From the NCBI GenBank assembly GCA_013368325.1, contig JAACJK010000171.1:124001-188000 (forward strand): DNA of 64,000 bases. Reading direction: 5' to 3'. The notes beneath the pieces were generated by a model, which saw nothing but the letters and a program-made list of their open reading frames with translations, searched no databases and was not told the DNA's origin. Each line of letters opens with the position of its first letter. Within the stretch, counting starts at the first letter, position 1. Positions 22,046 to 32,058 of the stretch are shown one piece after another. This DNA comes from Ephemerocybe angulata (taxonomy: Eukaryota > Basidiomycota > Agaricomycetes > Agaricales > Psathyrellaceae). The translations under genes and the position numbers were made by a program.

Positions 22046-22593
22046 TTAAAAGTACGCAATCGGATTCGTCTCGTTCCCCGTAATCGTCTGCAATACATCC
22101 CAATGCTCCACAATGCACGTCCCCTTGAACCTGAAGTAGTCCAGCACGGAGTACGTCTCATTCGTGGTGAGGATCACCATCTTGTAGTGCAGGGAGCCGT
22201 ACCCCTGGCCACCGAAGATAGTGAGGTTGCTCGTCTTCACCCCCGCAGCCATGGACGCCGCGAGGAACTCGATGGCAACTTCGCGGCCCTGGGCAGAGAA
22301 CGGATTGTGCTGGGTGTACTCGCTGCTCATAGTCAGAACACAGTTATATCGATGGGAGGGGGTGTAGAATAGCCAGTGAAGACTCACCCAGGCACATATG
22401 TGTCAAACGCGGCCTTCACATCCTGCTTGTCGAGGAAAAGGTGTGCGAACCCGGCCAGCGCCTCTTGCTGCTTCTCCTCAAGATCCGGGCCCTTTTCCTT
22501 CGTGCTGCACACCTTCGGCTTGCTAGGAGGTTTGGCTAGTGCAGAGGTGGCACATAACAATATAGTGGCGAAGCAGATTTTGATAAATCGCAT
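22046..22593 (-). CDS. Small secreted SnoaL-like protein (copy B)
   Basis: Two exons (22593-22388 and 22322-22046). It starts MRFIKICFATILLCATSALA, a clear signal peptide, followed by KPKVCSTKEKGPDLEEKQQE, parallel to copy A. The second exon gives EYTQHNPF, GQGYGS, LDYFRFKGTCIVEHWDVLQ and terminus NPIAYF. The intron interrupts the same Gly codon (TYVPG|EYTQHNP) as in copy A, so the two arose by tandem duplication after the intron was in place. The gene lies 534 nt upstream of copy A on the same strand. The retained Cys in the N-terminal segment and the HN/EHWD residues suggest both are under purifying selection. Confidence 0.83.
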
Positions 22594-23143
22594 GCTGCAC
22601 TGACGAGGCTGTTACAGAGTAGGGAGGAGAGGATCGATCCGGAGGTGTCAAGATTGACCTGGGGGCACTTCGTGGAGGGCGACCAGAGGCTTTATATTCT
22701 CATCCAGTGTCGTAAGCTCCCTGCCAGGATGTCGACACAAGCAAGTTCTGTCACCGCCTAAATGCCTTGTCTGGATGGCTACTCGTGGACCGATCCAGTC
22801 AAATGCAGAAGCTGGAGCTTCCGGGAAGCCCTTGCAGCACACATGCTCAAAGGAAGCGTAGCGCCCCGACCCAGTCATCATGGTGTCCATTTTGCTGAGA
22901 TGGGTTACATTGTACCTGCCGTGGACACATTTTCGCATGGCGAAGGCGCGAAGTGATTAAATTGACAGACGATCACCGGGCCATAAGTAGGCCCTCAAAT
23001 CGCGCTGGTTGTCGAGCTGCGAGCAGACAGTTGGCGCTTGCGTTTTCAATACAACAATAAATACAACATCAATAATTAACGGGGTACTATCCGTATACAG
23101 TACACCCACATCCGCCTAGCATATAGTAAGAACAGGCCAAAAC
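22594..23143. other. Intergenic
   Basis: Promoter of SnoaL-like copy B on one side and STE24 3' flank on the other. A 96-codon minus-strand ORF (22648-22938) has no recognisable features. Nothing else seen. Confidence 0.5.
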
Positions 23144-24783
23144 CTAGTTGCGCTTCTTCATCTTCTCAGCCTGGAACTGCTCCAAGCCCTTTAGCCTCTC
23201 CGTCAACGTAGGGTGCGAGTGGTGGTACGCGCTATAGAGCCAATCTACCCAGACCGTCGACAGGTTCTTCACATGCAGACTGACAAGCGCCCTTCCGAGC
23301 CTCTCGCCCATATCGTTCATGCCAGCAGCGGCCTTCTCCCCTCCGGTCGCACGCACCCTGTCCTCCAGGTCGACAGCGAAGCGATCGGCCTCGAATTCGA
23401 ATTTCCGGCTGACAGCGTTCATGATGATGGAGACGACGGCCTCGATCGGCGTAAGGATCATCTGGAAAAGGAGGAAGGCGACGATGGTGGGGGGCGCGCG
23501 GGCGACATGTGGTGGAAAGTCGAATGAGGCGAGAAGAGGAGGAGCGTGGAGGAAGGCGGGGAAGAGAGCGAGGATGCTAAAGATGTGCACCTGGGAGATG
23601 AACAGCATCTTGGTCGGGTGCATGAAGAACCAATGGCCGAGCTCGTGAGCTAATTTTCGTAAACAGTCGGTCAGTTAAGCTCATGCAGGTGAGAGGAATG
23701 AAACGCACCAAGGACAGCCTCGACTTCTTCGGGCTTGCTTTGCTGGATGAGGGTATCGAAGATGACGATGTGCTTGGCCCAGGGAAGACCGAAGAAGTAG
23801 GCATTGCTGTGAGAGCTGCGCTTCGACCCGTCGATTTCGTACAAATGCTTCAAGGGGAACCTAAGCTTGACAGCGAGGCCTTCAATGCGCTGCTTCAAGT
23901 CGCCTTCAGCCAGAGGGGAGAGCTTGTTAAAGAGGGGCTGGATGACGGTGGGGTACAGGATGACCATGATGAGTTGGAACGAAATCCTGGGAACGGGATC
24001 AGCATCTTGATGTGATAAAGGGGAAGATAAGCTCACATGAAGGCCATGAGCCATGGAACAAATCGGTCTCCCGCCCACTGGAAGATCTTGAGGAAGGCTG
24101 CGAGGAAAGGTGCGCCGAAGGTGAATGCGAGCAACCAAGACTTGATCATGTCAGTGACGAAGAGCTTGGGCGTCGTCTTGTTGAAGCCATGCTTTTCCTC
24201 GAGCACAAAGGTTCCGTACACGGAGAGTGGGAGAGTAGGAATGGTCGATAGGAAGTAGAGAATGAACACGAAAGCAATCGACTGGGTGATCTGGACACAA
24301 AGAATAGCATCAGCAAGGACACTCGGTTCATGCCACTCCGGGGTACTCACCTCATACTTTGAGTTGTATCCTAGCTTCGCGATCAGCTGTCCAGCGGCCT
24401 GCCACGACCAGGCATAAAATCCAAAGTGGAGCAATGTTGAATCGAGTATTTGTTTGTACAAACCCGAAAACAGGGCGAATTTAGCCTTGTCTTTGCCATA
24501 AGCCTGCGATTTTTCAAAAGCACCAGGCTCAAAGTCCTTCTCAAGGGCCGCAGGAGGTGCCTTTTTGGAATATAGAGGGTATTGCCTCAAGCTATAAGGC
24601 ACAATCGCTGTATGAATATCGGTAGAGGCCACGCGTCGCGATTAAAACTCACAGAAGGTATGATTCGAACAGCGTCACGGTCCATGAGAAGGCTTGAACA
24701 TAGAGCTTCCAGTTTATGGGCTCGGTTTGAACCCACGAAAGCTTCTGCTGAACGGCGGCAAGTTGGCGGTGGAGGATGTCCAT
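23144..24783 (-). CDS. STE24: CAAX prenyl protease 1 (STE24, zinc metalloprotease)
   Basis: Removes the -aaX tripeptide from farnesylated or geranylgeranylated proteins in the ER membrane and makes the second N-terminal cut of farnesylated mating pheromone precursors in yeast. The start is the ATG at 24783 (MDILHRQLAAVQQKLSW). Introns lie near 24650-24600, 24350-24290, 24040-23990 and 23710-23650. Exons encode hydrophobic segments, the KHGFNKTT loop typical of M48A proteases, the zinc motif HELGHW placed directly after the last intron, and the third ligand EFEADRFAVDL. Ends MKKRN. Length (~440-450 residues) fits the family. Divergent from the MAPR gene, which lies 647 nt away; a four-fold GATA array lies 73 nt upstream of the ATG. 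Confidence 0.95.
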
Positions 24784-24855
24784 GACGGTGCAAAGGGAAA
24801 AGCGCGACGTGGCGCGGTGGTCGTGTCCAATATCTGCACAGCCCCACCTTTCCCC

Positions 24856-24874
24856 ATCTTATCTTATCTTATCT
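24856..24874 (-). promoter_or_regulatory. GATA-site array in the STE24/MAPR divergent promoter
   Basis: The plus strand reads (ATCTT)3ATCT, i.e. four GATA cores at 5-nt spacing on the minus strand, 73 nt upstream of the STE24 start codon. Fungal GATA factors (nitrogen, iron or light regulators) bind such sites; close tandem spacing often increases binding. Function here is inferred. Confidence 0.45.
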
Positions 24875-25430
24875 GGGTGTCGCAGCCAAGGCGCAAGCTC
24901 AATGGGTTCAGGCCTCGAGAGTTGCATTCTCCCCGCCAGAGATATGGAATACTTGGCCCCAATAAAGGTGCCAACTCCCGGTAACCTGACTCTAAACCTG
25001 TTCGTGACTTGCAGGCTGATCAAATGTACGACTGAATCTCAGAATCACCCTCGGTTTGACGAACATTCTACTCTATATGAACTCGGATGCAAACGTTTTC
25101 GAAGCGGAAAGTGGCTCAGAGAGCTCTCGGTGGCATGTATTGGATGTGACTGTGTTTCTTGTTCCCCGCTGACCGGACCAGTTGCGTTGATACTGTGTGG
25201 TCCTCCTTAGTCTATTCCGAGCGTCAAGTCGCTACCCTGCTGCCATAGTTCCTATGAGCATTGACATTGACCTACGGTAGGACAGCATTGATTTCTAGTA
25301 GCCTTTTTTACGTCCTCACTATTGCAGCTTGCATGGCGCACCTTTGAGCCTGCGACTCCTCGCGGTCGGACTGCATGAATTGCAATAAGCAGCCGCTCCG
25401 AGTCCACCGGATCAGAGTAGGATTGCGTCC

Positions 25431-26166
25431 ATGGACCAGGGCAACCGCGCAGCTCTCTCCTCGACTTCGACCTCGCAGATAACTGAATTCCCTATCAACG
25501 CAGAAATGGGACTCACACTCGACTTTGGGACACCAGTGAACACAGCCTTGCTGGTCTACATCCTCTACTCTGTGCAACGCATCATCTTCCCGTCGACATC
25601 CAAACCCACGACGATACCCAATGAATTCAAGGCTGGGTACTCCTGGATGCCCAAATCCCACCCACCGACAGTGCTCTACAAGACATATACCCCCAAGACT
25701 CTGGAACCCTTCAGTGGAAAGGATGGAGGACGTATTCTCCTAGCGATAGATGGAATTGTGTTTGACGTTACCGCGGGGAGGAACTTCTACGGACCTGGTG
25801 CGTTTTTGTCATTTCTTCATTCCCTGGAGGTTAGTATACTCACTCCGAAATATAGATGGGATGTATGGAAACTTCGCTGGCCGAGACGCCTCGCGAGGAA
25901 TGGCCAAGCAGTCGTTTGACCTCGGTCCGTTGCATTCTCCCCACTAGCGATATCGTTAGCTTACCTCCAACAGAGATGCTCACTCCCGTTGACCAACCCC
26001 TCGACAAACTCGACGACTTGAAGTCCGATGAAGTGTACGTCTGGCTCTCCGAATCATTATAAGTTTGACTAACACCCATAATAGTGAGAACATGAAGGGG
26101 TGGATTGAGCATTTCTCGAACAAGTACATCATTTGCGGCAAATTGGTAGAGAATGGCCAGGCTTGA
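25431..26166 (+). CDS. MAPR-family heme protein (cytochrome b5-like, Dap1/PGRMC type)
   Basis: Four exons (25431-25797, 25856-25924, 25974-26034, 26085-26166). Near residues 35-55 there is one hydrophobic segment (VNTALLVYILYSVQRIIF), a likely N-terminal membrane anchor. The cytochrome b5-like domain follows: LEPFSGKDGGRILLAIDGIV, FDVTAGRNFYGP, DGMYGNFAGRDASRGMAKQS, closing with WIEHFSNKYIICGKL. The FYGP tyrosine corresponds to the heme-ligating Tyr of PGRMC1 and the FAGRDASR box is diagnostic. Family members bind heme and support P450 enzymes, notably sterol 14-demethylase in yeast (Dap1). Usual family length. Confident on family; partner P450 unknown. Confidence 0.93.
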
Positions 26167-27760
26167 AGTTAAGATGTACGTCCAGCTGTATACTATGAGG
26201 GATGCTATCTTCTCTATGCTTTCCGCGATGCAGCCTGAACACAAGGGTCCAAACCAGGCAGCGTACCATCGCTTCACTCATGGAATTCTGCCTAGGTACT
26301 GTATGATGGTGGGCTATGGTGGGTCGGTCCAGAGTCGGCCATGCTTCATCCAAGTTCATTCTACTCGGCCCGTCTTCGTCTTGCCTTGCCGCCCTTGCGT
26401 GTACTTGGGATTTGGGGCGAAGATAAGGTTGCAAAGGGTGATAATGGCGATCGTTCGATGATGATGGTCGGGCAGAGCTGTAGACGTGCTCTATAGACTT
26501 GGGTACGGATGACGTCTTTCGCTTTGATCCACCCTCAAGCATGACCTGATGCTGACCCATACAGGATGAAGAGAGTGGCTGAGTGTCAGTGGGGAGAAGG
26601 GAAGGATCATTGAAAATTGCGAACGGCGCGCCTCGTGTTAATCTGCTTGACTTTGGGCGCGGTGTGAAGGACGTGGCCGATTTCCTCTGCCGGATTCCCA
26701 AATATTCCTTGGATTCTGTATTCCTGACCGTCGCCTTTGGGTTACGCTCTCAAGCGTAATAAGAGCGCGAAGACTATGGCTAACTCGTGACAATTGTCGT
26801 CAAACCGCGTTCCTGACGCACTCATTCCTGCGCTCATATTTCGCCCTTCGACATGCTCCTCCAAAAATAGGTCTACCGTCTTAAGATCCCGTATCCATCG
26901 AGCTTCGATTTCGGGGGACGAAATAATTGTCAATGATGGAGGACCAGGGGAAGAAAGTACTTGTGGGTGGAACCCTCGTTTCCACCAGTGGCTCAAAAGA
27001 CCTGCCCGATTTCGAGGTGCGAAATCTTCTACTTGGACTTGATCGTTCGAAAGCTGACCCTGTACCCTCTTCACCGCCTTGTCACCTCTCACGCCGACCT
27101 GGGCCGTGGCTCGTTTACAGCATTCCATCGGTGGGAGTAGATGTGACGATCGTTTTCGAGATTAACACCAGATTCTGCCGAGCATCGCAAGTAGTTGGAA
27201 GGTAATACACTAATCAAAAAGGTAAAGAGGGTTGCGCAAACACGATGGGGTGAAAGACAAGAAGAAAGCGGAGAAACACCCTAGCAGGACCTAGGAATAG
27301 CAAAGCCAATCAAAACGGGGGCAACTCGAACATACATCAACCACGGTCTGCCGCTGGCACGATGCGTTGGGACGGGAGTTGCGCAAGGCGGGTGCTCGGC
27401 CAGATCCCATGGCCTTGCCGAGAAGCAACCAACTTCTGCCTGCCCTACCGTTCTGCCCCACAACAAACCGAGCAATCCACAAGCTGGCACAGCACCGGCA
27501 CGGGCGCCTCTACCTTGCCAATGGACGACAAGACATCCCATCTTCTCCTCCTCGCCACCTCACACAACGACGACAAACACCATTTCAACGCTTTCACTGT
27601 CGAAGAAGCACCCTATACACTACTTTCACGTCCGCCTCATGTACCGATGAGGTGACCCCCCTGCCCACCTCGCAGGCCCGATGCAGCGAAATCACCACCG
27701 TACGGATCATAGGACTGTCATCGGCCCCAGGCCCGAGCCCGCGCCTTTCTGTCCTCTCGG
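26167..27760. other. 1.6-kb intergenic region
   Basis: Downstream of the MAPR gene and downstream of the minus-strand membrane-protein gene. Several 90-190-codon ORFs on both strands (e.g. 26129-26701 minus, 26742-27128 minus, 26927-27205 plus) overlap one another and show no domain, signal peptide or splice-supported extension. I see no gene I can defend. Confidence 0.5.
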
Positions 27761-29793
27761 TTATTGAGCAAGGATTGCCTCTCCTGACTTCATCCCCGAA
27801 ACCATCTCCCCCGAAACCGTCTCCCCCGTTATCTCCCCCGTCGTTCTGCCATGTTCACGACCATGGTGTCCTTGTGTTCTATGCTTTCGCCCTTTAATCG
27901 GCCTCAAAGCTGCTGTCGAGGAATCCTTTTCTGCCTCCTCCGCCACGAGTACCATCCCCGCCTTGTCAACCTCCACGTTAGCGATCCCTTGTTCGGGTCC
28001 CTGGCTTGGCCCACCCCAATCCACGGGCCTATTTTCTTTGGAGCCTCTACTACTCATCGTGTGTCCGTGGTCGGACTTGCTCTTCCTTCCTTTCCCTTGC
28101 CCACTTCTCCTGCTCCTCCGCAACTCGAGGCTTCCTCTGCCTGCTCGAGTCCCCTTCGCAAGTGTGGTACTCGAAAGCGGGGGGTACCTGCTATTCCTCT
28201 TCAGGAATGGCAGGTCGGTGGGGAGAGGGGGTGGGTTGTGGGACCGTTGTGGGACATCGCGATGGCTATGGCCACTGATTGATGAAGAAGGAGTGTGTCT
28301 GATACTCGTCGCGTTTTGGATGGCTCGCATGGAGCGCTCGGATACGTAGCTGTCGTTGCCTTGCTCTCGCTCAACGCCATATCCACCATGCCCTCCCTGG
28401 ACAGCCATATGTCTTGCCCCAATTCTGTGTCTCCCCGACTCCCCACTCCACATCGCTACCCCACAACTCGCCGCACTCCCCGGTGCAGAAGCCAACACCA
28501 CACTCGCATGCTCGCTTATAATCAAGCTCTGCGACCCAGGAGCAACAAGCCCAAAGCTCACGTTGCTTGTCACCCACGGGAAGTCAAACCGCATGTCGCC
28601 AAAGCACAGGTCGAAAGAACCGCCGAAGTCAGGAGAGTCGAGAAGCCCCCGACTGGTAGGCCCTTTCATTGGGGTTTGGCCGTTCCCAGCGACTGAGCTC
28701 CGGTTGGTGCGTTTATAGCCATACGCAGAGACAGCATGCTCGATGCTTGCGGGACTGGGGTGCGCGCCAACTACCTTAATGGCCGCTTCTTGGATCCAGC
28801 GGCTTGGGGACCACGGTGAGCGAGGCGGGGCCTCCGTTTGTGCGCCAGGGACTCCAGGCGATACTGTGGGGCTGGACGCGCCCGCTGGGCCTGATGCCTG
28901 GTACGAAGTAGGCGTGGTGTAAGTGGAGCCTGTCACCGACGTATTTATGTACTCCGGTATCGGTGGCACTGGAGGTGGGGGTGTCGGTGGACGAGCCGTA
29001 CCTCCTGAGCACTTAAAGCTCCACGAATGACGAAGGGAGGGTGAAGAGAAGGCGCGACGTAAGCGCGAGCCGCCTTGGCGCTTCTGGTTTATAGTGCTGT
29101 TGCTCGTAGATGGGGGTGGGGGCGGCTGACTTGGCGTTGCTGATGCTTTCGCGCCTTTTGGACTTCCGGCGCCTACTAGGACAAGCAGATTTATGCTTTT
29201 CCATACACTGCGTCTCTTAGTTGGGGTCGTAGCGGGACAAGGGAGATCGTGGCACTGCACGACAGATGGAAGCGGTGGAGGTGGTGTGGACAGAGACTTC
29301 CTGGAGAGGCGGTGTGCGGCTTCAAGTGAGTCCCGGGTGCTTGCAAACGTCCTTTGGGAATATCCGTCCTTTATTTGAAACGGTCAGTCTTGTTAACTAA
29401 GATGGCAAGTGTGAAAGGAACGGTACTTGCATGGTTGTATCTCATTTCGGGGATACCCTCCACTGTCGTTAGGCTAGACGCTGTAAAACCATCCGCACCG
29501 TCGACCTTCCCAAATACGACCTTTTCGTTTGGGTGGTCGCGCTCAACCTCTATTGTGCCAGCGCCCGAGGCCGACGGTCGATCAGGCGTCGATTGCCCCT
29601 GTCCCCTTCGGTTGACAACGACAAAACTCCTCCGTGTCCTGAAACGATCAGACAGTTTGAGTACCTTGAAGATAAGGTATAAAGCGAGTACGATGATGAG
29701 CAATCCCCCGACAGCGATGCAGGCGAAGATGATAGTGCTGCGGGCTTCAGAGGACGTAATTGGGGAAAGCGAACGAGAAGTGACGGCTGGCAT
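27761..29793 (-). CDS. Single-pass membrane protein with long disordered tail
   Basis: Two open frames are proposed to be one gene. The 5' frame (from 29793) starts MPAVTSRSLSPITSSEARST and has one strong helix, IIFACIAVGGLLIIVLALYL, followed by basic residues (DRFRTRRSF), the positive-inside pattern of a type III or tail-out protein. The 3' frame (to 27761) encodes ~490 residues of Ser/Pro/Gly/Arg-rich sequence with PPPP runs (PPTPPPPVPPIPEY) and a C-terminal TGEITGETVSGEMVSG repeat. They are in different frames; a ~107-nt intron (donor GTACCG near 29428, acceptor GAAG near 29322) would join them. No known domain. This architecture is common among uncharacterised basidiomycete proteins. Confidence 0.6.
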
Positions 29794-30368
29794 TCTCAGC
29801 TCGAGCTACGAGGTGCTGACTTCCCGTAAAGAATGGTCTGGCGGTCTGAATGCAAAACTGTGAGGGCGAATAGAGGTTAGCCACCCCAACACCGTTGGAT
29901 GTGGATTTAAATCCTGGTATATATAGGGGTATGATTTGGTCATAGCACTGTACGGTAGGTTTGGGATGTGGCTGATAGGATGGCCTGCTGGGTTGTTCAT
30001 CGGTAGGCTGCCATGTCCTCCAGATGTAGTGCCAGATCGGGTGGTCTTTCAACTGGGCTGGTTGGGCCCTCAGTCCATGAGTTTCGCTGGGAAGGAACCT
30101 GAGAGTGTACACATTATCAAGTAGCAACTAGTAGCTCAAGGATCACGTGAGGCAGCGATATATGCCAGAGCATCTGATGGTGGCCATTAACGCACTCGCA
30201 ACCTCCATGGGCGCTTAAACGGTCCGAAGGATCGGCATTTCCCGAAAGGGAAGGACTATCGAAGCACTTTCAGGTAGTTTCCGTGCTGAGTACGTGAATA
30301 TTTGCACATGTAAGTACATATAGAGAGAAGAGAAGCAAAACAGCCGTGAAACGAACATACAAATTCTA
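29794..30368. other. Intergenic, includes left edge of duplicated block
   Basis: Promoter of the membrane-protein gene and 3' flank of an F-box gene. From 30104 onward it is part of duplicated unit 1, including a GGGCGCTTAAAC motif at 30209 repeated at 34182 in unit 2. No gene seen. Confidence 0.6.
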
Positions 30369-31757
30369 CTACTCGACCTGTTGAAAGTTGAATTCGCTCC
30401 GGGGCGTAACCTTCAATCGATCCACTACACTGGAAAACAAAGGGTGGGCCAGAAGTGCCCCCCACATACCCATCTCCTCATCCTCTCCAGCGATAGTCAT
30501 TGATAGATAAGGGCAGCGTGTTGTTGACAACGGTCCCTGCAGCAGACGTACGAGTTCCGGGGCATGGTTATGGGAGTACTGCAATGTAAAACTCCTCAAC
30601 GCCCCGAAGCCCTCTGGCGGAGTTGCTCTCCAATACTGAACAATCGCATGGATTCTGTAGGGATAGAACGAGTCGTTACGACCACTTGTGTAAAGTGTGA
30701 GACTCTCAAGGCTTTTGAGGCCGCTGAGAGCCTGCACAAGCCATCGCTCTGGCTGTTCTGAATGCGCAGTCCAGGGGGCGTTTTGGACTCGGATTTCGAG
30801 GTGCTTCAGATGCGCGAATTCCAACAGGTGGATGAACATGCACTCTGGTGACCCGGTCCTGTGCTGATCGTGGAGGATGCTGTCGGCATCGTGGATGGTG
30901 AGCGAGACCAAGGATAATTCGTCGTCCTGGTCCAATTTAGGGACATCGGATAGTGACATCGCCTCGGGCCATCGTTCAGGATCGTAGGGATTGATGAGCT
31001 CCGCTGTCTCGAGATCAGGACAAAGGCGGAGCAATGCTATCCAGTCTGTAGGGAGTACCGGCCTCCAAGGGCATCCCGTCAATTTAACCCTCCTCAATTG
31101 ACGCCAGGGCATCACGAAGTGTACCGGTGGCGCCATGTCCACCTTGAAGTGTGCCTCGTTTAACTTGAAAGTTTTATCGTTGAATGCATGTATCGCCCCC
31201 ACCGCTTCTAGGTCTAAACTCGTCATGCTCTCCCGCATCTCCGCATGAATTTCGACCCTCGCGAGCTCGCCAAACTGAGCGACCTGCGTCAGCTCTCGCA
31301 TATAATCCAGGTGGGATGATGAGGTCATGACAATTTTGAGCGCTTTAATCCTTCCCGAGAATTCGACGATGATGGGGAAGAGGAGGGATATGAGGCAGCT
31401 AGATGGCATGTCCGACGCCTCTTCGCCAAGCACCAGTGTATGGCTTCCACCTGCACGATGGAACCAACGTTGCACAGTTCCGGACGTGATAAAACGATTA
31501 TGCTGATCGGCTCGCCTTTGGTTTGAGTGGCCATGGTTCCTTGGGATAGAGTTGAAGATGACGGTGTCCCAGAATTTGGGCTCCGAGAACGTTATTTCGC
31601 GCCAGTGAGAGCAGACCTGCGATATGATTGTGGGGGGATAGGATGGATGGATGCGATCACAGTCTCGTTCGGGTAAGGTCAAGAGAAATATATCTCTGAG
31701 AATCTCGTAGGGCACTCCATCTTGTGGTTTGAGGTGAGTGATCTGCGTGGATTGCAT
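30369..31757 (-). CDS. F-box-like protein, GEEA subfamily (3), duplicated unit 1
   Basis: Intronless 462-residue ORF. The F-box region: VPYEILRDIFLLTLPERDCD, RIHPSYPPTIISQVCSHWRE, FWDTVIF. The subfamily LVLGEEASDMPSS motif follows, then leucine-rich sequence ending FNFQQVE. The first 67 residues differ from the copy at 34356 at only six positions, and both are intact, so duplication is recent relative to the other family members. An insertion of about nine residues after WDTVIF (NHGHSNQRRADQH region) distinguishes it from the copy. Divergently transcribed from the 567-residue F-box gene across a ~300-nt shared promoter. Predicted SCF adaptor. Confidence 0.87.
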   Translation of the reverse strand: MQSTQITHLKPQDGVPYEILRDIFLLTLPERDCDRIHPSYPPTIISQVCSHWREITFSEPKFWDTVIFNSIPRNHGHSNQRRADQHNRFITSGTVQRWFHRAGGSHTLVLGEEASDMPSSCLISLLFPIIVEFSGRIKALKIVMTSSSHLDYMRELTQVAQFGELARVEIHAEMRESMTSLDLEAVGAIHAFNDKTFKLNEAHFKVDMAPPVHFVMPWRQLRRVKLTGCPWRPVLPTDWIALLRLCPDLETAELINPYDPERWPEAMSLSDVPKLDQDDELSLVSLTIHDADSILHDQHRTGSPECMFIHLLEFAHLKHLEIRVQNAPWTAHSEQPERWLVQALSGLKSLESLTLYTSGRNDSFYPYRIHAIVQYWRATPPEGFGALRSFTLQYSHNHAPELVRLLQGPLSTTRCPYLSMTIAGEDEEMGMWGALLAHPLFSSVVDRLKVTPRSEFNFQQVE

Positions 31758-32058
31758 TCCGATAGTGGTGGTGGTGGTGGTGGTTATTGGGCGAAAACAA
31801 CCTCGATTGAGCGCTTCGACCTGCTTCCGAGTCGACTGCTACCTGTACTAGGATTTACGTACTCGGCATCCTCCGAATGTTCGGCAAACCACCGTGACCT
31901 CTAGCCCAACTCAAGCCCAACTCTAGCCTCATGCGCGCTTAGAAAACAGAGTAAGTATTCTCCCTTAGAGTCTGGTAGATACCCTAACATATGTATTAAA
32001 TAACTAGCAGATCCTGCACAGTTGTTCGGAGATTCAGAGAGGTATCGTAATAGAACAC

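Noticed and set aside
22648..22938. 96-codon minus-strand ORF upstream of the SnoaL pair
   Set aside because: No signal peptide and no similarity to the two neighbouring secreted proteins, so not a third copy.
26742..27128. 128-codon minus-strand ORF
   Set aside because: Overlapped by equally long ORFs on the other strand and no recognised motif.
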